DNA of 10,009 bases from Acetobacteraceae bacterium (GCA_003164305.1 PLSZ01000125.1:1-10009), one strand, 5' to 3'. Positions 1 through 7,018 are shown, counted from the first letter of the stretch. The notes: generated by a model from the sequence alone, not told the origin. Program-made: numbers and translations.

Positions 1-1
1 C

Positions 2-109
2 AATTTGGTGAACCGCTTCGAGAACGGGTGCCGCGTCCCATTCGAACCTTCCGACAAGCTCGCGACCATGACGTCTCCCCAGGCTTGGCGGCGGCACGGC
101 AAACCTTGA
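2..109 (+). other. open frame at left edge, possible 3' end of an upstream gene
   Basis: An open frame enters from the left edge and stops at TGA 107-109, giving about 35 residues that I do not recognise (it begins NLVNRFENGCRVPF). Its third codon positions are GC-rich, as expected for real genes here. The opposite strand also has a possible gene start: an ATG at 69-67 preceded by a GGGGAGA element, reading leftwards off the edge. Only one of the two is likely to be real, and the visible stretch is too short to decide. Confidence 0.2.
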
Positions 110-145
110 CGCAGGTAAGGAAATTCCCTACCTGCCTTCAAGGCA
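106..145 (+). promoter_or_regulatory. 25-bp near-perfect palindrome, probable operator of the toxin-antitoxin operon
   Basis: Positions 111-135 read GCAGGTA-A-GGAA-A-TTCC-C-TACCTGC. This is an inverted repeat centred on base 123 with 11 of 12 pairs matching; only the 118/128 pair fails. A second short palindrome, TGCCTT-C-AAGGCA, follows at 133-145. A TTGACG at 106-111 could be a -35 box. With a 17-base spacer its -10 would be TACCTG at 129-134, which is a weak match, so the palindrome would sit on the promoter. The antitoxin ATG is 24 bases downstream. AbrB/MazE antitoxins are dimers that usually repress their own promoter through palindromic operators, so this is the natural candidate site. 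A stem-loop acting in the RNA is an alternative. Confidence 0.55.
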
Positions 146-158
146 AATCAGGTGCCCC

Positions 159-392
159 ATGATCACCAGCAAACTCACCAGCAAGGCGCAAACCACCATC
201 CCCCAGGCCGTCCGGACGGCGCTCGGCGTGCATCCGGGCGATGAGATCGCTTATGTCATTGAGGAAGGACGGGTCCTGGTGACGAAAGCGCCAACAAACC
301 CACCGCGTCGCGGCGTGCCGTTCGAGGACCCCTTCGCCAGCTTCACGGAATGGGAATCGCCCGAGGACGACGAAGCATTCGCGCATTTGTGA
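159..392 (+). CDS. AbrB/MazE-family antitoxin
   Basis: This is a 77-residue protein whose first ~45 residues are a SpoVT/AbrB swapped-hairpin DNA-binding domain. It shows the family pattern SKLTSKAQTTIPQAVRTALG at 4-23, then PGDEIAYVIEEG and the strand RVLVTK. The acidic C-terminal tail (FTEWESPEDDEAF) is the part that in this family wraps and neutralises the toxin. The gene lies directly upstream of a MazF/PemK-like toxin, in the usual antitoxin-first order. As known for the family, it should bind the toxin and, alone or as a complex, repress its own promoter; the palindrome at 111-135 is a fitting operator. An AGGTG at 150-154 is a modest ribosome binding site for the ATG at 159. The family assignment is secure, but the exact subfamily is not. 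Confidence 0.9.
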   Translation: MITSKLTSKAQTTIPQAVRTALGVHPGDEIAYVIEEGRVLVTKAPTNPPRRGVPFEDPFASFTEWESPEDDEAFAHL

Positions 393-395
393 CGC

Positions 396-767
396 GTGGA
401 TTCCGTCGCACCGCTGACGCGCGCGATCGTGCCATGGGACATCGTGCGGGTCGATTTTCCGTTCGCCGATCAGGCTGCAACCAGACGGCGGCCCGCGCTG
501 GTGATCGGCACGCCGTCGGCGACAGATGCCTTCTCGCTACTTTGGGTGCTGATGATCACCAGCGCGACAAGGGGTCTCTGGCCGTTGGATGTGCCTGTAT
601 CCGATCTCCAGCGCGGCGGGCTGCCTCATGCCTGCGCCGTTCGGACGAGTAAGGTCGCGACATTCGATGTCCGCCTCGCCGAATTGATCGGTGACCTCGC
701 CGAGGAGGACAGGGGGAAGGTCAGCGCCGGATTGCGAACGATTCTGGGTGCGGTCGCCATCGGCTGA
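396..767 (+). CDS. MazF/PemK-family endoribonuclease toxin
   Basis: This is a 123-residue protein with the MazF/PemK fold signature: WDIVRVDFPF at 14-23, RRPALVIG at 31-38, MITSATRG at 53-60 and RTSKVATFD at 83-91. In characterised MazF proteins an arginine in the first loop and a threonine in the second support RNA cleavage, and R31/R32 with T55/S56 occupy those places here. The expected role is sequence-specific mRNA cleavage when free of the antitoxin. The start is taken as GTG at 396, because the first in-frame ATG (residue 53) would delete half the domain. Length is normal for the family. The frame is the same as the antitoxin's, separated only by the stop TGA and one CGC codon, so translation probably reinitiates. 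No strong ribosome binding site is visible. Confidence 0.88.
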   Translation: MDSVAPLTRAIVPWDIVRVDFPFADQAATRRRPALVIGTPSATDAFSLLWVLMITSATRGLWPLDVPVSDLQRGGLPHACAVRTSKVATFDVRLAELIGDLAEEDRGKVSAGLRTILGAVAIG

Positions 768-827
768 AGCATCTCAAACAGACAGCAGGCCCTTTCCGCC
801 AGCCCAATATCCAAGCACACTCCCGCG

Positions 828-2000
828 ATGCCCCCACCACCGCTGTCCCCCCGCATTCGCGCCACCTTCGCCGCCCCCATCCCGACCGCCAAGGCCTGGG
901 CCACGCACTATGACGGCCGCGCCGGACCGACGATCGACCTGACACAGGCGGTGCCGGGCTATCCGACGCATCCAGACCTCGCGTGGCGGCTGGCCGAGGG
1001 CATGGCATCGGCGACGCAGGCCGGCTATGGCACGATCGATGGCGACGTGTCGCTGCGCGAGGTCCTCGCCGCCGATATCAACCGGGTCTATGGCGCCGAT
1101 CTCGACGCGGGTGACGTGGCGATCACCGCCGGCGCCAATCTCGCCTTCACCATGGTCCTGACGGTGCTGTGCGGCACCGGCGATCAGGTGATGCTGCCGA
1201 CACCGTGGTATTTCAACAACGCGATGGCGCTGACCATGCAGGGCCTGCACCCCCTGCCGCTGCCCTGCCGCGCCGAGGACGGCTTCGTCCCCGACCCCGA
1301 CCGAGCGGCCGCCCTGCTGACCCCGGCGACGCGCGCCATCGTGCTGATCAGCCCGAACAACCCGACCGGCGCCGTCTACCCGCCCGCAATCATCGCCCGC
1401 TTCGCCGCCTTGTGCAAAGATCGCGGCATCTGGCTGATCCTTGACGAATCCTACCGCGACTTCCTGCCGGAGACGGCGCTGCCGCCGCATTTCCTGTTTC
1501 AGGATCCGGACTGGCGGGATGGCATGATCCACATCTACTCGTTCTCCAAGGCGTACTGCGTCGCCGGCCATCGCGTCGGCGCCATCGCCTGCGGCCCCCT
1601 GGTGCGGACCGAACTGAACAAAGTCCTCGACACCATGCAGATCTGCCCGCCCCGAGGTCCTTTGCCCGGCCTCACCTGGGCCGTCGACAATCTGCACGAC
1701 TGGAAGGCCGGCAACCGCGCGATCATCGCCGAACGGGCGCGGGCGTTCCGCGCCGGCGTCGGCCAGCTTCCCGACTGGCGGATCGACGCCCTGGGCACCT
1801 ACTTCGCCTATCTCCGCATCCCCGAGGGCGAGCGCGACGCATTGGCCGTGGGTGAGGCACTGGCGACCCAATGCGGCCTGCTATCGCTGGTGGGCCCGTT
1901 CTTTGGACCCGGCCAGGAACGCCATTTGCGGTTGGCGTTCGCCAACGTGGGCCTCGATGCGATCACGCAGGTGCCCGAACGGCTGCGCGCGTTGCCATAG
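828..2000 (+). CDS. PLP-dependent class I/II aminotransferase
   Basis: This 390-residue protein is a fold-type I aminotransferase of the aspartate aminotransferase superfamily. It is cytosolic and transfers an amino group between an amino acid and a 2-oxo acid through pyridoxal phosphate. Visible landmarks in order are: AGYGTIDGDVSLRE (65-78, substrate entry loop region), TAGAN (100-104, phosphate binding), SPNNPTG (175-181), DESY with D206 pairing the cofactor nitrogen, SFSKAYCVAGHRVG with the Schiff-base lysine K241 and phosphate arginine R249, and RHLRLAFAN with the probable carboxylate arginine R368. All catalytic residues are present and the length is standard. Substrate specificity cannot be read from these motifs. 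The ATG at 828 has no clear ribosome binding site. It lies 60 bases after the toxin gene and 90 bases before the thiolase, so it may or may not share their transcript. Confidence 0.92.
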   Translation: MPPPPLSPRIRATFAAPIPTAKAWATHYDGRAGPTIDLTQAVPGYPTHPDLAWRLAEGMASATQAGYGTIDGDVSLREVLAADINRVYGADLDAGDVAITAGANLAFTMVLTVLCGTGDQVMLPTPWYFNNAMALTMQGLHPLPLPCRAEDGFVPDPDRAAALLTPATRAIVLISPNNPTGAVYPPAIIARFAALCKDRGIWLILDESYRDFLPETALPPHFLFQDPDWRDGMIHIYSFSKAYCVAGHRVGAIACGPLVRTELNKVLDTMQICPPRGPLPGLTWAVDNLHDWKAGNRAIIAERARAFRAGVGQLPDWRIDALGTYFAYLRIPEGERDALAVGEALATQCGLLSLVGPFFGPGQERHLRLAFANVGLDAITQVPERLRALP

Positions 2001-2077
2001 CGTCCATGGCGCCCCCATGTGGCGCCCGTATCGCGTCATCGCGCATTGTCGGGTAATCTGAGGCCCAGTCGTCTCTC

Positions 2078-2082
2078 AGGAG
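2078..2082 (+). promoter_or_regulatory. ribosome binding site fixing the thiolase start
   Basis: AGGAG lies 8 bases before the ATG at 2091. It decides the start: the frame is open further upstream (an in-frame GTG lies near 2019), but that start has no such site, and thiolases of this type begin close to the conserved segment ACIVGWAHSPFG. Confidence 0.75.
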
Positions 2083-2090
2083 CATCCATC

Positions 2091-3263
2091 ATGACCGAAG
2101 CCTGCATCGTTGGTTGGGCGCACTCGCCCTTCGGCAAACTCGAGGACCCCGACATCGAGTCACTGATCGGCCGCGTCGCCGGCGCCGCCATCGCCGATGC
2201 CGGCATAGCCCCGCATGAAATCGAGGGCACGTTCCTGTCGCTGTTCAACAACGGCTTCTCCAGCCAGGACTTTCCCTCGTCGCTGGTGCTCCAGCATCTG
2301 CCGGAACTGCGCTACCGCCCGATCACGCGCTATGAAAACGCCTGCGCGTCCGGGTCCGCCGCGATCCACGGCGCGCGCGATTTTCTGCTGTCCGGCCGCG
2401 GCAGGTTCGCTTTGGTGATCGGCGTCGAGAAGATGACCGCGACCCCGGGCAAAGAGGTCGGCGATATTCTCCTGAAAGCCAGCTACCAGAAAGAAGAAGC
2501 CGATATTCCCGCCGGTTTCGCGGGTGTGTTCGGCCGCATCGCGGAAAAATATTTCCAACGGCACGGCGATCAATCGGACGCTCTGGCGGCGATCGCGGCG
2601 AAGAACCACAAGAACGGCGTGGATAACCCCTACGCGCAAATGCGCAAGGATCTCGGGTTCGACTTCTGTCGTAACGTGTCCGATAAAAACCCCTACGTCG
2701 CGCCGCCCCTGAAGCGGACGGATTGCTCGCTGGTGTCCGACGGCGCCGCTGCCCTGATCCTCGCGGACGAGGAAACCGCGCGCGCAATGGGTAAAGCGGT
2801 GCGCTTCAAGGCCGCTGTCCAGGTCAACGACTTCCTGCCGATCAGCAAGCGCGACATCACTTTGTTCGAGGGCGCCGCGCATGCCTGGCAACAGGCGCTG
2901 GCCGCGGCGGACATCAAACTGCAAGACCTGTCCTTCGTCGAGTCGCACGACTGCTTCACCATCGCCGAACTGATCGAGTATGAGGCGATGGGTCTGACCG
3001 CCCCCGGTCAGGGTGCGAAAGCGATTCTTGAAGGCTGGACCCAGAAGGATGGCAGGCTGCCGATCAATCCATCAGGCGGATTGAAGGCCAAGGGGCATCC
3101 AATTGGCGCCACCGGCGTGTCGATGCACGTCATCACGGCGATGCAACTGACCGGCCAGGCGCCCGAGGGAATGCAGTTGCCCAAAGCCGATATCGGCGGC
3201 GTGTTCAACATGGGCGGCGCGGCCGTGGCCAACTACGTATCGATTCTGGAGCCGTTGCGCTGA
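2091..3263 (+). CDS. thiolase-superfamily protein (SCP2/lipid-transfer-type acetyl-CoA acetyltransferase)
   Basis: This 390-residue thiolase-fold enzyme would cleave or form 3-oxoacyl-CoA. The nucleophilic cysteine is C85 in ENACASG (82-88). HDCF gives H286, and SGGLKAKGHPIGATG (328-342) carries the second histidine, H336. The C-terminal motif, where classical degradative thiolases have a CxG cysteine, reads FNMGGAAVANY (372-382). There is no second catalytic cysteine, which is the pattern of SCP2-type and lipid-transfer-protein-like thiolases (established for the SCPx group) rather than of FadA or PhaA. Length fits the family. The gene is followed with a 4-base overlap by an acyl-CoA ligase, implying that an acid is activated to its CoA ester and then carbon-chain shortened or condensed. 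The natural substrate is unknown. Confidence 0.9.
   Translation: MTEACIVGWAHSPFGKLEDPDIESLIGRVAGAAIADAGIAPHEIEGTFLSLFNNGFSSQDFPSSLVLQHLPELRYRPITRYENACASGSAAIHGARDFLLSGRGRFALVIGVEKMTATPGKEVGDILLKASYQKEEADIPAGFAGVFGRIAEKYFQRHGDQSDALAAIAAKNHKNGVDNPYAQMRKDLGFDFCRNVSDKNPYVAPPLKRTDCSLVSDGAAALILADEETARAMGKAVRFKAAVQVNDFLPISKRDITLFEGAAHAWQQALAAADIKLQDLSFVESHDCFTIAELIEYEAMGLTAPGQGAKAILEGWTQKDGRLPINPSGGLKAKGHPIGATGVSMHVITAMQLTGQAPEGMQLPKADIGGVFNMGGAAVANYVSILEPLR
3248..3263 (+). promoter_or_regulatory. ribosome binding site and CTGA overlap deciding the ligase start
   Basis: GGAG at 3248-3251 is followed after 8 bases by CTG at 3260, whose last two bases plus the next base form the thiolase TGA stop (CTGA). 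Coupled genes normally show ATGA or GTGA here, so a CTG start is the simplest reading of the downstream gene's N-terminus. Confidence 0.55.
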
Positions 3264-4792
3264 TCCCCACCGCCAATCTCGCGTCTCTGCTGATCCAGAC
3301 CGCACGCCGCTTCCCCGACCGTCCCGCCGTCATCTGGCGCGACACCACCTGGACCTGGGCTGACTTTAACGCCCGCGTCCAGGCGGCCGCGGGAGCGCTG
3401 GCGAAACGAGGCGTGCGGCACGGCGACCGGATTCTTCTCCATGCCCGCAACTCCAACGCCGTGCTGGAATCCATGTTCGCCGCCTGGATGTTGGGCGCGA
3501 CCTGGGTGCCGACCAATTTCCGCCTGACCCCGCCGGAGGTCGCGTATCTCGCCACGTCCTCCGGCGCGTCCGTGCATATCTTCGACGATGCGTTCCCCGA
3601 ACACGCCGCCGCGGCGAAAGCCGAAAACCCAGTGTGTCGTTTGGAGATTTCCATTCCGGATGGCTGGGAAGCGCTCGCCACCGGCACTGATAAGATCACA
3701 ACCCCGGCCGATGTCGATCGCGACCACCCAGCGTGGTTTTTCTACACCTCCGGCACCACCGGGCGGCCAAAAGCGGGCGTGCTGACGCATGGCCAGATGG
3801 ATTATGTCATCTGCAATCACCTGTGCGATCTCATGCCGGGGACCACGGAACACGATGTCTCCCTGGTCGTCGCGCCCTTGTCCCACGGCGCCGGCGTGCA
3901 TGCTTTGCCGCAGATCGCGCGCGGCGCCGCCACCGTGCTGATGCCGAGCGAACGCTTCGACGTCGCCGAGGCCTGGCGTCTGGTCGAGCGCCACCGCGTC
4001 ACCAACATGTTCACCGTGCCGACCATTCTGACGATGCTGACCCGGCACGACTCAGTCGATCTCCACGATCATTCCAGTTTGCGCTATGTCATCTATGCCG
4101 GCGCGCCGATGTATCGCGCCGATCAGGTGCACGCGCTGCGCAAACTCGGACCCGTGCTGGTGCAGTATTTCGGCATGGGAGAAGTCACCGGCAACATCAC
4201 CGTCCTGCCGCCTTCGTGTCACAGCATCGACAACACCGAAATGCCTGTCGGAAGCTGCGGATTCCCGCGCACGGGGATGGACGTGACCATCCTGGACGAC
4301 GCCGGCCGGCAGCAACCCGCCGGCACAACGGGAGAGATTTGTGTACGCGGTCCTGGGGTGTTCGCTGGCTACCACAACAACCCGGAAGCCACGGAAAAAG
4401 CCACCGCGCATGGCTGGTTCCACACCGGCGATCTCGGCCACATGGACGCGCGTGGTTTCGTCTACATCACCGGCCGGGCGTCCGACATGTACATCTCCGG
4501 CGGCTCCAACGTGTATCCGCGGGAAGTGGAAGAAATCCTGCTGACCCATCCCGCGATCGCCGAGGCCTGCGTCGTCGGCATGCCGCACGAAAAATGGGGC
4601 GAAACCGGCATCGCCGTGCTGGTCCTGAACGAAGGCATGTCCATCACGCACGAAACGATCGCGGCGCATATCGAGGGGCAGCTCGCCCGCTATAAACATC
4701 CCGCGTCTTACGTGGTCTGGCCGGAACTGCCGAAATCCGGCTATGGCAAAGTGGTGAAGCGCGACGTGAAGCGCCTGTTGGAGGACACATGA
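3260..4792 (+). CDS. AMP-dependent acyl-CoA synthetase/ligase, probable CTG start
   Basis: This class I adenylate-forming enzyme activates a carboxylic acid with ATP and CoA. Numbering is from the CTG. The P-loop YTSGTTGRPKAG is at 162-173, QYFGMGE at 302-308 (usually YGMTE), GWFHTGDLG at 385-393 with D391 binding the ribose, ITGR with R406, then YPREVEE and the C-terminal catalytic lysine K497 in YGKVVKR. The first conventional start is a GTG at 3413, but that would drop about 51 residues of typical N-terminus (NLASLLIQTARRFPDRPAV, then a TWTW motif). The frame stays open upstream and reaches a CTG at 3260 that has a good ribosome binding site and overlaps the thiolase stop. That gives 510 residues, normal for the family. 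The acid substrate is unknown; the neighbours suggest an aromatic or branched acid. Function is certain at family level, and the start is probable. Confidence 0.9.
   Translation: MIPTANLASLLIQTARRFPDRPAVIWRDTTWTWADFNARVQAAAGALAKRGVRHGDRILLHARNSNAVLESMFAAWMLGATWVPTNFRLTPPEVAYLATSSGASVHIFDDAFPEHAAAAKAENPVCRLEISIPDGWEALATGTDKITTPADVDRDHPAWFFYTSGTTGRPKAGVLTHGQMDYVICNHLCDLMPGTTEHDVSLVVAPLSHGAGVHALPQIARGAATVLMPSERFDVAEAWRLVERHRVTNMFTVPTILTMLTRHDSVDLHDHSSLRYVIYAGAPMYRADQVHALRKLGPVLVQYFGMGEVTGNITVLPPSCHSIDNTEMPVGSCGFPRTGMDVTILDDAGRQQPAGTTGEICVRGPGVFAGYHNNPEATEKATAHGWFHTGDLGHMDARGFVYITGRASDMYISGGSNVYPREVEEILLTHPAIAEACVVGMPHEKWGETGIAVLVLNEGMSITHETIAAHIEGQLARYKHPASYVVWPELPKSGYGKVVKRDVKRLLEDT
4780..4784 (+). 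promoter_or_regulatory. ribosome binding site inside the ligase 3' end
   Basis: GGAGG lies 4 bases before the ATG at 4789, inside the last codons of the ligase. With the ATGA stop-start overlap it indicates translational coupling of the two genes. Confidence 0.7.
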
Positions 4793-5145
4793 TCGATCCA
4801 TCGCGGATCCACGGCTATCACGCGCATATTTACTACGACGCGCTCAGCCGGCCGCGCGCCGCGGCACTGCGCGAAGCCGTGGAACAACGTTTCACCGTCA
4901 GAATGGGGCGCTGGCACGACGTGCCGGTCGGGCCGCATCCGTGCGCGATGTATCAGATCGCCTTCGAGAACGATCAGTTCCCCACGCTGGCGCCGTTCCT
5001 GATGATGAACCGCATGGGCCTGACCATTCTGCTGCATCCGGAATCCGGCCGCCCGCTGGACGATCACACGATCAACGCGGTTTGGATGGGCCAGGTTTTG
5101 CCTCTCGTCACACGTATTCTGCCGGAAAGCTCGCGCGAAGCGTAA
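4789..5145 (+). CDS. DOPA 4,5-dioxygenase family protein
   Basis: This 118-residue protein has the family pattern in order: GYHAHIYYD (9-17), RWHDVPVGPHP (41-51), LLHPESG (81-87), DDHT (91-94) and WMGQVLPL (99-106). Repeated histidines H11, H13, H43, H50, H83 and H93 are the expected metal ligands and active-site bases. The family is named for fungal and bacterial enzymes that open the ring of L-DOPA by extradiol cleavage; many bacterial members are uncharacterised, so the substrate here is not established. Length is normal for a one-domain member. Its ATG overlaps the ligase stop (ATGA), so it is the last gene of the thiolase-ligase operon. That suggests an aromatic or catecholic intermediate, or a role with an acyl-CoA aromatic compound. 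No clear terminator follows. Confidence 0.88.
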   Translation: MIDPSRIHGYHAHIYYDALSRPRAAALREAVEQRFTVRMGRWHDVPVGPHPCAMYQIAFENDQFPTLAPFLMMNRMGLTILLHPESGRPLDDHTINAVWMGQVLPLVTRILPESSREA

Positions 5146-5260
5146 CCCCAACCCGCGAAGCCATCGGCACATGACGCATCAGGTATGAGCGCACTATTTG
5201 ACTCTCTGCTATAACAGTTTTTCCGATGGCGTCGCGCGCGAACCGCCGAACCGCGCGGAC
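5146..5260. other. convergent intergenic region with GC-rich inverted repeats
   Basis: This short gap separates two convergent operons. Nested inverted repeats lie at its right end: CGCGCG at 5235-5240 with 5252-5257, and ACCGCC at 5242-5247 with GGCGGT at 5264-5269, which reaches into the stop of the minus-strand ATPase gene. A TTTTT run at 5218-5222 follows only a weak CTG/CAG stem. None is a convincing intrinsic terminator, because the strong stems lack a T tract on the exit side. They may still slow polymerase or mark Rho-dependent ends. Confidence 0.3.
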
Positions 5261-7018
5261 TCAGGCGGTAGGCGTGTCCTCGGTCCAGGACGGACCGGAA
5301 CGATCCGGGATCGTCGGTTGGAAAGGACCGCGCAGGGACATCCGGACGGATTCCCGTACCGTCAGACCGTCGGGCGGGCGGTCGCCCAACATGTTCCGGT
5401 GACCGATGATCAGGCCGGCGAAAAGCCATATCGCCATGAAAATCAATAGCGCCAAGCCCAGGAGAACACCGGTTATCTCGACGATGAATAGCGCGGTATC
5501 CATCCGGGAAAAGAAACCGAATGGATTGCTGAGTATGAGCAGATCAACAAAGCCGATGCCGAGAACAATCAACACGAAGTAGGCGATCGAGATGAAGGCG
5601 AAGACTCTCCTGTTCGATTCAAGCAAAAGATGGATCTTCCAACTGCTTTCGACGTAGTTGCGCATGCTTTGACCGAATTTCTGGGTCGTCGTTTCCGTCA
5701 GCGATCTTAGTTCGGCGCGGCTCAATAACCAGAGATAGTTTCTGTTGTTCTGCCGCCATAACTGCTCCTTGCGATAAATGCCGCGCAGCACGGCCTGATC
5801 CAGCGGATCGGCCGCGTCGGTCCGCGCCGCGGCGGGAGTCGCGGCGGCGGGCGCCGGATTGCCAAAGCCAAATTGCCGCAACATATCGGCGCGCTCGTCC
5901 GGCGGAATTTCCGGCGCGCGCAATCTCGGCCAACCCGCCTTCGCATTCGGCGCCGCGGTAATTGTCTCCGCGACTTTCTCCATTTGCGCCAGCAGGCTGT
6001 CGTCCGTTCTGGCGGCACCGGTCTGGTCGCCGAACGGCGCGAGAGTCTCCTCATAGGCATACCAAGGGCGGTATACGACTTCCATGCGATTCCAATAATC
6101 TTCGGGATTGGTGTCGCCCTCGGGCAAGAACGGGCGCAGCAAGGCTCGCGCGTGCAAACGGGCCGCCTCCAGCTTGTCCTTTTCCGCGTTCTCGATTCGC
6201 ATCGCGACCGGAAAGAACGTGATCGGCGGCAACGCCGGCCGGCTTGCACGCCAGGCGCGGATCGAGCCCAGAACGGACGATACCCCGGAGGTACTTTGCC
6301 GGTTCAAGGTGAAACAGGCGACGACCTTGTCGGGCATTTGCATAGTGCAGATACCCGACGTGTCGGAAACCCCCGTGCGGCTGTCGATCAAAACCCAGTC
6401 GTAACGAAAGCGCATCGCCTCGGCCGCGTCGCGCAGCATGTCGGCGCCTCCCAGTTCGTAAAATCCCCGCCAGTCGAAGGTGTTGACTCGTTCGCTGTAG
6501 GTGCCGCCCTGGCGTCCGGCGCCGATCAGGTCGATGCAGCCTTCCCCCGGGAATAATTCGTGGTCGAGTAGCTCGATCGGCACCTGGGACCCGGCCGGTG
6601 GCGGCGGAGGCTTGCGGCGCAGGCGCCGCGTCACCTTCAGCAGCATCTGGGCCAAATGCGGGGCGGGCGGAGCCTCGGCCACCGCTTCCATGACATCTCC
6701 CTCGTCGGGCTTACCGGAGTAAGCCGGCGCGACATCGTCGTCAGCCTCCGTCACGGCCGCCACGCGCGCGATCTGCGCCGCGGTCATGTCCCAGAATGTG
6801 TCGATCAGCCCTTTGGTTTCCAGCAAATCCGGGTCTGTCAGGAAGGGACTGAAGTAGCGGTGCAAACCCGGCGCTTCCAGATCCCAGTCGATGACCAGAA
6901 CGCGCGCGCCATTGGCGGCCAAAATCCATGCCACGTTGGCGAGAGCCATCGACCGGCCGGTGCCGCCTTTGTAGGAATAGAACGTGATGATCTGCCCAGG
7001 GTCTTTGTCGGCTGTCAC
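5261..7018 (-). CDS. MinD/ParA-like (SIMIBI) ATPase with C-terminal membrane anchor, Fxs-type N-terminus
   Basis: This is a 585-residue protein. The N-terminal ~350 residues are a deviant-Walker ATPase: KGGTGRS at 17-23 with signature lysine K17, LVIDWDLEAPG at 41-51, and the switch-like YDWVLIDSRTG at 206-216. The usual P-loop GK(S/T) is GRS, so arginine replaces the second lysine. A low-complexity APAAATPAAA linker lies near 389-398. After a helical stretch come two hydrophobic segments, about 472-496 and 508-537, then a cytosolic tail. The N-terminus closely resembles that of the large repeat protein of FxSxx-COOH systems, but tetratricopeptide repeats are absent. The start GTG at 7018 has GGAGGG 5 bases upstream and overlaps the TIR gene stop (GTGA). 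The likely role is a nucleotide-dependent membrane switch controlling the TIR partner (inference). GC content drops in the membrane part. Confidence 0.85.
   Translation of the reverse strand: MTADKDPGQIITFYSYKGGTGRSMALANVAWILAANGARVLVIDWDLEAPGLHRYFSPFLTDPDLLETKGLIDTFWDMTAAQIARVAAVTEADDDVAPAYSGKPDEGDVMEAVAEAPPAPHLAQMLLKVTRRLRRKPPPPPAGSQVPIELLDHELFPGEGCIDLIGAGRQGGTYSERVNTFDWRGFYELGGADMLRDAAEAMRFRYDWVLIDSRTGVSDTSGICTMQMPDKVVACFTLNRQSTSGVSSVLGSIRAWRASRPALPPITFFPVAMRIENAEKDKLEAARLHARALLRPFLPEGDTNPEDYWNRMEVVYRPWYAYEETLAPFGDQTGAARTDDSLLAQMEKVAETITAAPNAKAGWPRLRAPEIPPDERADMLRQFGFGNPAPAAATPAAARTDAADPLDQAVLRGIYRKEQLWRQNNRNYLWLLSRAELRSLTETTTQKFGQSMRNYVESSWKIHLLLESNRRVFAFISIAYFVLIVLGIGFVDLLILSNPFGFFSRMDTALFIVEITGVLLGLALLIFMAIWLFAGLIIGHRNMLGDRPPDGLTVRESVRMSLRGPFQPTIPDRSGPSWTEDTPTA

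Noticed and set aside
774..1871. Long minus-strand open frame opposite the aminotransferase
   Set aside because: It is the antisense shadow of a high-GC gene with all aminotransferase motifs on the plus strand. Its residues are Gly/Arg/Ala/His-rich with no domain pattern.
2005..2026. Hairpin (GGCGCC at 2008-2013 and 2021-2026) between aminotransferase and thiolase
   Set aside because: It has short arms, no T tract and an alternative pairing, so it is within what GC-rich DNA gives by chance.
2160..2948. Minus-strand open frame opposite the thiolase
   Set aside because: It is an antisense shadow; composition is biased and no motif is present, while the plus strand has full thiolase signatures.
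3413..4792. Ligase gene starting at GTG 3413
   Set aside because: It would remove the conserved N-terminal segment whose coding sequence is intact upstream, and has no better ribosome binding site than the CTG at 3260.
3233..4801. Minus-strand frames opposite the ligase and a 320-codon plus-strand frame at 3733-4695
   Set aside because: All are off-frame shadows of the ligase gene; the plus-strand one is His/Arg-rich without domains.
5208..5222. Intrinsic terminator at the CTGCTATAACAG plus TTTTT sequence
   Set aside because: The stem is only three base pairs and AT-rich, too weak to call a terminator.
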